From: Gnetum montanum | Taxonomy: Eukaryota > Streptophyta > Gnetopsida > Gnetales > Gnetaceae | Direction: 5' to 3' | Assembly (NCBI GenBank): GCA_015680685.1 | Contig: MNCI01014444.1 | Span: forward strand, 1-64,000 | Length of the DNA stretch: 64,000 nucleotides | Shown: piece after piece, positions 56,559 to 64,000 of the stretch | How positions within the stretch are numbered: the first letter of the stretch is position 1 | How the letters are laid out: every line of letters starts with the position of its first letter | Program-made: the position numbers and the translations under genes | The notes under the pieces: model-generated | Databases searched by the model: none | What the model saw: the letters and a program-made list of their open reading frames with translations, nothing else | What the model was told of the DNA's origin: nothing

Positions 56559-57524
56559 TGATGAGTAGCAAGGTACCCCTACACTCAACCATATGAAACG
56601 AGCGTAGCATGTGCGATTCAGTCGAACTCCGCAGACTAAATGCCTAAACACCCCATGGAACACTTGGGGTTAATCATTCATTTTCTTCCTAGACTTACTT
56701 GTAGTTGTCATGGTGTATGGTTAAGTAAGTCCGAGGTATATGATTTTTATGGTCTTTTTATGTTTTTCTCCTATGCTATGAGGTGAAGGGTTGAGAAAAC
56801 TAACTAACTCTAACTAATGTCCTAAGTCTAAATTAACTAGCGTCAGCATCTATTCCCACTTACCGTACACACCCTAAATTATGCAACTGTGGCTACCAAA
56901 CGCTAATTGTTACTGGGATCACCACACGTAACGCACATTCTCAAAGTGGTGGTATTGAGGCACTTAACTAGCCTAAACGTGATGAGCAGCCAATTCCTTG
57001 ACTAGCCATACACATCCAGAGATGCTCATAATCAAGTCATACTCATCCCATATTCTAGGAGTTGAGGGTGAGAGAGTCTAATCGCGATGAGCAGCTGATT
57101 CCTTGACTAGCCGTACACATCCATGGATGCTTGTAATCAAGTCGTACTCATGCCGCGCTACTGCAGGTAATAAATAATAGGTAGGAAATAACATGTAATA
57201 AACCTATTCCATGCACTACAAGGTTTATCCACAAAGCTCATCTTTATTGTCGTACACAACTTACGTTCAAGTACAAAGCTGCTCGAATAAAGATTCGTTC
57301 ACTTGGGGACTCCTACTACGGGCACATGGAAAATATTCTATCTCTGGAGTGATAAATCTACCAAAGCTTTCCTACTTTAAGCCTAGGATGAGAAATGAGG
57401 GGAGTGCCGCCTCTTATTTATAGATTTGGCGACGGACCACGATATCGCAGGGACAACACGATATCACGATGGCCACGATATCGGGTACACGATATCACGG
57501 TGCATGCGATATTGCGTCTTATCA
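56559..57524 (-). repeat. 3' LTR of element F
   Basis: 966 bp, TGATGAG...TTATCA. The U3 tip (57435-57524) has five GATATC or GATATT palindromes. TATA on the minus strand at 57413-57422. Confidence 0.9.
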
Positions 57525-57540
57525 TACCCCCATAACTGAA
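57525..57540 (-). promoter_or_regulatory. polypurine tract of element F
   Basis: Minus strand CAGTTATGGGGGTA, directly before the 3' LTR. Confidence 0.8.
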
Positions 57541-59500
57541 TGAAAAATCATCCTCGAGTTCCTTACAATAATATTGGGAAGATATGGAATTATTGAGGGG
57601 AATGAAACTAATGGGATGACATTTGAATGGATCATTATTACAAGACTTGACAAAACTGGTGTTCATGACAACAACAAGGGTGAACATCTTATTACAATGA
57701 CATTAGGCCTTAGTTGGCAGCTAAGAAAGAGAGAGAGAGAAAGAAGTGTTGCTACTGCCAACGCCAAGATTGCACCTTCATTGTCCATCTATAAGAGTGC
57801 CATTGATCTTGCTCCTTGCATAACTACTTTAGTGCTGCTCCATTCCAAGTGTTTGCTCCAGATCCAATCTTTTGCTACATGATCACCATCTACACACACA
57901 CCATAATCTTATATTAGCAAGGGTAATTGAATCATCATGTAATTGATACCTTGCTTCGGTGTAAGTCCATTGGCTAGGTTGTGGTATGGCTAATTTGGAT
58001 CGGGAGATATATTAATGATGACTACTGAAGGTGTAGGGGTTAGGAAGAAAATCAAAAATCAAAAATTTTGGGGCTAGGAGAAAATTGAAAAAATCAAGCC
58101 CCATACCCCCATGACTAATCGTGAACCTCTGGTAGCGTTAAAATGGAGAAAGGAAAGGAGAAAGAAAGATAGGTAAAAAGGGACAACTAAAACATCAATT
58201 AATTGGATGTCCAGATGGAAATGAACAAAATGAATTTAATTGCAAAAATGTTAGGGAAAAGAAGTTAACTGATGCACCAAATAGGAATGTTAGTGGGTCC
58301 TCCCCAAAGCAGGCCCATGCCCTTAATGCCTTGACAAACCCACATTCAAAGAGTTCGTAGGCTCTGAGAATGTCATTTGGAACAAGAGCTAAAGTCTTAA
58401 CCACAAGCGTTTATCGAAAAGAAAACAATGCATCAACCCAAATATGTACACTAATGATACAACCAGCAATGAGTTGAATAATGGAGAGAAGGATGGAGAG
58501 AAGAAAATGGAATGGAATCCCAAGGACAAGGTGGTGTACAGCCCCTTGTGTGTTTGATGATTAAAGTGACTTGGAAAATCTCATTCCAACTCCAGCCTCA
58601 AACCAACCACTTCCAGTGACTTTGCATCAATACATTTGGCCGAACCATACTATTGAATAACAAGAATGCATCTCCAAAGAGTCACCACCATTCCGATGAA
58701 ACAAAGGAGAGAATGGGAAGCAAAAAGGGCTTTAGTTAGAGGGAACACTTTGGTTCCATAACCAGTGCTTGTAGCCCGAATTTATTTCATCTAAGGGGTG
58801 TGCTTTGAATTCTCACTTTCCATTTTTTTTTTTTTTTGCTTTTGTGTTTTTATGCGTGAGAACCACACCATGCAAAGACTTATTTTTTTTATTGTCTCAG
58901 CTTTCGATGATTGGGTAACGTCAAAACGGCAAGAAAACTCAAGAAGAAAACATTCAAGTACCCAAGAGAATGGCCAACACAATTGCATCAAGTTCCCTTG
59001 AAGTCACACCCTTTTTAATCCTTGAGTCCTTCCTTAGTTTGAGAAATACCCAGTCACTGATTCGTTAAAGTTCTTATTAAAAGGGGACTTATACATTTCC
59101 AAGCCGAGAGAGACCATAGAAACTGGTGGATGGATGGATGAAGTGATCTCATTTCCTGCCATATCAAAAGAAACATACCTTAGTATCAACATTGTGACTT
59201 AAAGGTAAAAACCAAACATTAGCAATCAATATGAAAATAGTTCATACCATCAGTCCGAACACTTATTGGGTGACAAACTTACATGGTGGAACACACACAA
59301 AAAGAATGAAAAAGTATAACGATGATGTAAAACAAAAATAAGAAAAGTTAGAAAAAATTTGTAAAACAAAAACAAGAAAAGTTAAAGAAATTTGTAAAAC
59401 AAAAACGTGTAAAAAAACATGTAAAACAAAAATGTGTAAAACAAAAACTTAAAAGAAATAAGGGCCCCATATGGTTAGCATAGGTGGCCATCTCCCCCAT
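57541..59500 (-). other. non-coding 3' domain of element F
   Basis: Equivalent to 18900-20787 of element D. A polypurine-tract-like AGTCATGGGGGTA lies at about 58102-58115, the same 570 bp or so from the LTR as in D. A (GA)n run at 57725-57745 and GTAAAACAAAAA repeats at 59325-59450. No gene seen. Confidence 0.6.
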
Positions 59501-59681
59501 GACTGAGTTGTAAGGGGGAGATCTGAAAGAATGAACGTCTATTTGAATTTCGTAAAAGTGCCCAACTTCTCCTAATTGATGATCCTAGATTGAGGGATGG
59601 AAGCTGGCGACGCTCATATTCCAATGTATCAATGCCTTCGTTGTTGGAATGGCTTGTCTCCTCAATTCATTCCATGCATAT

Positions 59682-60296
59682 TTATCTGCTCTTTCTAGTA
59701 GCTGTCAACCACGGGGTGTCTACTACTGGTTGTGTGGTTGCTACATACAGGCATCTTTGTTTTAGAGTTTCAAGGGCACACCTGTTACATGGAGGCATTT
59801 CCTCCATGTCATCACCCGATGAATCACTGTATGTGATGCATGGAACTTTCCTCTTCTGGATCTTTCGGTAAATTTTTATCTTATAAATTTCCAAGGAAAG
59901 ATCGCGGATCCTAAGGCATGCATCTACTGTGCTTAGCCATGCCCTTCCCATTATAATTGGGAATTCCCCTTCATTGTTGTTCACGTTAATCACTAGAAAA
60001 TCAGCTGGGTAAGACCAATCACACACAGTGGTCATGATGTCCTCCACCATTCCCAAGGGAATGGTGATGGACTGGTCTGCCAGCTCTAGTTGGATGTTGC
60101 TCTTCTTGACTTGTGGCAGGTTCCAGGCATGATACATCTCTCGTGAAATTAAGTTAACTCTGGAACCTAAGTTAAGAAGAGCCCTATGTGGTTCATTTCT
60201 GGCTACTTGAAGGTAGATTAAGGGACTCCCAGGGTCAGTTAGTTTCCTGGGAAGGTGGCCTACCTTGATCCAGTCAGTTATGGTATGTGTTAACAT
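59682..60296 (-). CDS. element F protease, active-site Asp replaced by Asn
   Basis: 204-residue frame without stops. IKVGHLPRKLTDPGSPLIYL, then RALLNLGSRVNLISREMYHA (Asn where Athila proteases have Asp), SITIPLGMVEDIMTTVCDWS, then FPIIMGRAWLSTVDACLRIR. C-terminal Cys-containing end PPCNRCA, as in element D. An open frame with a substituted catalytic residue, in a copy that lacks RT, suggests selection or recent amplification of an inactive protease, with processing supplied in trans. It could alternatively be chance decay. Confidence 0.8.
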   Translation of the reverse strand: MLTHTITDWIKVGHLPRKLTDPGSPLIYLQVARNEPHRALLNLGSRVNLISREMYHAWNLPQVKKSNIQLELADQSITIPLGMVEDIMTTVCDWSYPADFLVINVNNNEGEFPIIMGRAWLSTVDACLRIRDLSLEIYKIKIYRKIQKRKVPCITYSDSSGDDMEEMPPCNRCALETLKQRCLYVATTQPVVDTPWLTATRKSR

Positions 60297-60338
60297 AACC
60301 GTGTGTGTTAGGCCTTGTTGTTGAACTGAAGGGTGCTC

Positions 60339-62830
60339 CTAAGTGTTAAATGATGATGGAGGAGTATTCATGGACTCAACTTCTTGTTGTGACGAGAGTT
60401 TGTCTAGGCTTTTGGTTCTGAAGAAGGGTCTTCTCTTTTTATAGTTGTCAGAACCAACAACAGGTTGAATATTTACAGCTCTCGCAATGTGACATTGCTG
60501 CAGTTGAGGAGGAAGTTCCCCTTTCATTATTGAAGTAGGAGGTGTTACGAGAACTACTACTGGTGGAAGAGGTGTAGATGGATTAGGAGGATGATGTGGG
60601 TATGGAGTGTCTCCCGGAGGGGAAGGAGTCCTTCTGAAGTACTCCTGAGCTTGGTAGTGATGGTGCGGAGTTGTGTGAACCATAGAGTCACTTGGAGAAA
60701 TCGGTTGCTGCACATAATAACCATAAGGATCAAGCTACCAGTAAGGGTATTGATGTCTTGGTGGTGACATCCCCCATGACTGTGGGTATTGCCACTGCTG
60801 ATGTTGTCTGATGGGCTATGGTGGAGTTCCACTTGGATAATATGTTAGTGGTTGGTGGAACTGCCCTGGGTTACCTTGTGGATAAGGTAACCTTCAGGCT
60901 GTTTTACGTTGGTTGAGTCTTGGATTAAGCACATACACCCCAGACTCCTATGGATGTGAGATGATGGGGCAACATCCCTTAGGATGGTCATAGTGGTAGA
61001 TCTCACATCCATTGTCATCGTCTGAATCTGAATCCACAACCACATCAAAGTTAGTGATTTTTCCCTTACCATTGTTATGTGCAGGGCCTAAATCTCTCCA
61101 CTTTGTCTTACCTTTGTCACTACTTTGTTCAACCTTAGACTCTTCTATGATTTTCAAGATAGTTTCAAGTCTAGAGTCTAAAGAACTCCATACGTCATCT
61201 ACCTTAGCCAATAATTCTGTTGTGAGTTTTTGAATCAGCAAGGTTTTCCTATTCACCAAATCTTCAATTGGTGACTCATCCTCTTCATCACAAAATTTCA
61301 CTCCCCTATTTCGAAGAGAAGGATAACGATTGTACTCTTCCGCACTTTCCCTTTTTCGTAGCTCACCTTCTTCATTTGCTACTTGCTCCAACAAGCGCTG
61401 AACTTCATGGGCTCGAAGTTGTGATAGTCTCCCTTGGGCATAAGTCCCAAGTGTTCTTCTAGTCACATGCCTTAGCCCATCTACGATGTGGCGGAGTTGA
61501 TCCCGCTATGCGTATCCATGGCCCAGGCAACGATGTAACAATGTGTACTATCGAGCCATGGTAGCATCCAAGGGTTCATGATTTCCTTGCTTCCATTCAT
61601 GGATCTTCTTACGCAAGTTGGACACTTTGGAGCATGTCTGATACTTATCATTGAACAATTCTAGCATCGTACTCCACCTCCTAATGGTCTTAGGTTCTAA
61701 GGACCAGTACCAGCTCTCTGCTTCCTTGGTGAGTGTCATGGGAAACAACTTAAGTTTTCGCCACTCGTTCTCAATGTTTTGCAAGGTGCAGGCATCGTGG
61801 AATGCCTGTAAATGATGTTGCGGATCAGCATTGTATCCCCCTTCAAATAGTGGGATGTTATTCATATCTAAGCATTTGATCCGACTATCCTTTAAATGCC
61901 TTGATGGAATCCTAACTACCTCCGTTATGTCAAGAATACTTTAGGTTGCGAGTAGGGGCTCATCATGATCATCTCTTTCATCACGTCTATGATGTCTGCG
62001 TTGTTCCCTACTCTCCCTAAGTTCATGTCCTTGTCCTCTCTCTCAACTTTCCCGTCGAGGTCTTTCATCCTTCTTACCTTTATCCTCTCCATTGTGTTCA
62101 TGATGGCTATGCCCAGATGTGGAAGGAGAGGGTGAGTGATGTGAAGAAGGGGAAGAAGAAGGGGAACCATTGCCATGACGATGTATCTTGCCTTCTCTTC
62201 GGTTGCTATGACCCCGATCATACTGACGATGTAAGTGCCCGTCCTTAGCATAAGTGGTTGTTCCCTCTATGAACAGTTGGTGTTCATGGGCATCAGAACC
62301 AGGGATATGTATCGTTGATCGTAGGTTCTGATGTCCAACCTCCTCACCATCATTAGGAGGGGAAACATCGTTTGCTAAAGAACCCATGATAAGGGGTTCC
62401 TCATCTCCTATTTCGCTAAGGACGTGCAGGGATTTTCCCTTCATAAAAGTATGTTGACTATCCTGCCTTAAATCCCTCATAAGTTGGGCATCTATGGGAT
62501 AATAATCCCTCATTTCAAAGTCTTCAGCAACGTATTCGACGAAAAGTTCTTGCATGCCAATCTGTGCCAAGGCACGGAAGAGCATGTTAGAGATTGCACG
62601 ATTTGGCGATAACACAATGTTACCTTGAAAATCTCTCCATCACAGCTATTCTTCTTGATGGAGGATAAAAGTAAAGTTGGGAATATACTCATCGGGATGA
62701 GTATATGTCATCTTATATTGTTTAGGACTTGGCTAATTTCAGCTATGTGTTTTATGTTGCCGACTATCTCATGTATGGTCCTTAGGTGGTGAGTTGCTCT
62801 TATGAGAAGAAGGAATTTTTATCGGTGTGC
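60339..62830 (-). pseudogene. element F gag
   Basis: Best-preserved Athila-like gag here, in four long blocks: 62615-62043 (ISNMLFRALAQIGMQELFVEY, Ser/His-rich tail); 61865-61548 (NNIPLFEGGYNADPQHHLQ, FHDACTLQNIENEWRKLKLF, RWSTMLELFNDKYQ), the capsid core; 61466-60948 (RRTLGTYAQGRLSQLRAH, LDSRLETILKIIEESK coiled coil, DDDNGCEIYHYDHPKGCC knuckle with the second Cys read as Tyr); and 60713-60339, a Pro-rich linker (PPSPPGDTPYPHHPP). N-terminal DEYIPNFTFILHQEE lies upstream of a stop. It builds the particle. Confidence 0.75.
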
Positions 62831-62937
62831 TAACTTCACCGTTATATAATTTTTTATTGATTAACCCGAAGGTTCGTTAAGGCTCACAATGATGTGAGTG
62901 ATATTCCTTATGTTCTATATGACGCACAAACACTTAG

Positions 62938-62955
62938 TCCCTGGCAACGGCACCA
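62938..62955 (-). promoter_or_regulatory. primer binding site of element F
   Basis: The plus strand reads TCCCTGGCAACGGCACCA, 16 of 18 bases identical to the tRNA-Asp 3' end (TCCCCGGCAACGGCGCCA). Both differences are transitions. Confidence 0.85.
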
Positions 62956-62956
62956 A

Positions 62957-63903
62957 TGATGAGTGGCGAGGTACCCCTACACTCAACCATACTAAACGAG
63001 TGTAGCACACATGATCTAGTCAAACTCCACAAACTAAATGCCTAAACACCCCATGGAACACTTGGGGTTAATCATTCGTTATCTTTCCAGACTTACTTGT
63101 AGTTGTCACGGTGTATGATTAAGTAAGTCCGAGGTACATGATTTTTATGGTCTTTTTATGTTTTTCTCCTATGCTATGAGGTGAAGGGTTGAGAAAACTA
63201 TCTAACTCTAACTAATGTCCTAAGTCTAAATTAACTAGCATCAGCATCCGTTCCCACTTTCCGTACACACCCTGAACTATGCAACTATGGCTACTAAATG
63301 CTAATCGTTACTAGGATCACCACACGTAACGCACGTGCTCGAAGTGGTCGAACTGAGGCACATAACTAACCTAAACGTGATGAGCAGCCAATTCCTTGAC
63401 TAGCCGTACACATCTGGAGATGCTCATAATCAAGTCGTACTCATCCCGTATTCTAGGAGTTGAGGGTGAGAGAGTCTAATTGCAATGAGCAGTTGATTCC
63501 TTGACTAGTCGTACACATCAATGGATGCTCGTAATCAAGTCATACTCATGCCGTGCTACTGTAGGTAATAAATAACAAGTAGGAAATAACATGTAATAAA
63601 CCTATTCCATGCACTACAAGGTTTATCCACAAAGCTCATCTTTATTGCCATACACAACTTGCATTCAGGTACAGAGCTGCTCGAATAAAGATTCATTCAC
63701 TTGGGGACTCCTACTGCGGGCACATGGAAAATATTCTATCTCTGGAGTGATCAATCTGCCAGAGTTTCCCTACTTTAAGCCTAGGATGAGAAATGAGGGG
63801 AGTGCCACTTCTTATTTATAGATTTGGCAGCGGACCGCGATATCGTGATGGTCGTGATATTGCGTACACGATATTGCGGTGCATGCGATATCGTGTCTCA
63901 TCA
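62957..63903 (-). repeat. 5' LTR of element F
   Basis: 947 bp, TGATGAG...CTCATCA. TATA (minus strand TATAAATAAG) at 63811-63820; palindrome row GATATC/GATATT at 63836-63903. Confidence 0.9.
63811..63820 (-). promoter_or_regulatory. LTR TATA box of element F
   Basis: CTTATTTATA on the plus strand; same motif and position as in the C and D LTRs. Confidence 0.6.
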
Positions 63904-64000
63904 CATGGTTATCTGCTCAAGCTTGGAAAAGACTTTGAAAAACAATTGTGAACGTAACTTCTTATTCTTGTCATTGCTATGGTGACATCCATAATACTAG
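63904..64000. other. right flank of element F
   Basis: Starts with the CATGG duplication (63904-63908). No gene recognised in the remaining 92 bases. Confidence 0.5.

Larger units (their letters stand above)
56559..63903 (-). mobile_element. element F: non-autonomous Athila-like retrotransposon (gag-protease only)
   Basis: 7345 bp, minus strand: 5' LTR 62957-63903, tRNA-Asp primer site, gag, protease, non-coding 3' domain, polypurine tract, 3' LTR 56559-57524, perfect 5-bp duplication. Like D, it passes from the protease directly into the post-integrase 3' domain with no RT, RNase H, integrase or extra ORF. Its open frames are longer than in any other Athila-like element here, so it is probably the youngest. 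Confidence 0.85.

Noticed and set aside
59590-59871. 93-codon plus-strand open frame with many Ser, Cys and His
   Set aside because: Antisense shadow of the element F protease end.
62938-62955. A tRNA-like 3' end reading GGCAACGGCACCA on the plus strand
   Set aside because: There is no cloverleaf upstream. It is the primer binding site of element F, which by nature resembles the tRNA 3' end.

Overview
The window looks like a piece of a large, repeat-rich plant nuclear genome. I find no host housekeeping gene, tRNA or rRNA. Almost all of it is LTR retrotransposons of the Ty3/gypsy superfamily in several states of decay, nested into one older non-LTR element (LINE). The plant assignment rests on the element types: Athila-like elements with a tRNA-Asp primer site, Tat/Ogre-like elements with a gag-protease polyprotein and a 3' tandem-repeat region, a chromovirus integrase fragment, and a plant-style LINE reverse transcriptase.

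Layout. (1) A minus-strand LINE is cut into pieces at 1500-1987, 14158-14732 and 21588-22613, probably continuing at 42119. Three LTR elements broke it, each with a clean 5-bp target duplication: Tat-like element A (1988-14157, GAAAC), Athila-like element D (14733-21587, ATAAT) and Athila-like element C (22614-42113, AATAG). (2) C encodes decayed gag, protease, RT, RNase H, integrase and a downstream extra ORF. It was itself hit by a second Tat-like element, B (28698-36121), whose outer end is rearranged. (3) From 43500 to 45007 lies a chromovirus integrase remnant. Then come a truncated Athila-like element E (45008-46540, plus strand), an inverted, 3'-truncated Athila-like element G (46541-56384, minus strand) and a structurally complete Athila-like element F (56559-63903, target duplication CATGG).

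How the parts relate. C and G keep RT, RNase H, integrase and the extra 3' ORF. D and F have both LTRs, primer site, polypurine tract, gag and protease, but no RT, RNase H, integrase or extra ORF, and both carry Asn in place of the protease catalytic Asp. They look like a non-autonomous family mobilised in trans. A and B are likewise gag-protease elements without RT.

The most unusual part is inside element A. Where RT, RNase H and most of integrase should be, there is instead a plus-strand gene, antisense to the element (5624-8156), with a TATA box and a phase-consistent seven-exon structure. Its product would start with an FCP1/NIF-like HAD phosphatase fold that has lost most catalytic acids, followed by acidic repeats, a coiled coil and a very acidic tail. 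Arrays of short hairpin units flank this cargo; the arms of the hairpins change together between units (CGTC/GACG, GGTC/GACC, TAGTC/GACTA, GGCC/GGCC, GCATC/GATGC), which suggests selection or copying that preserves the fold. Related arrays occur in B, and single units occur even within its gag coding region.
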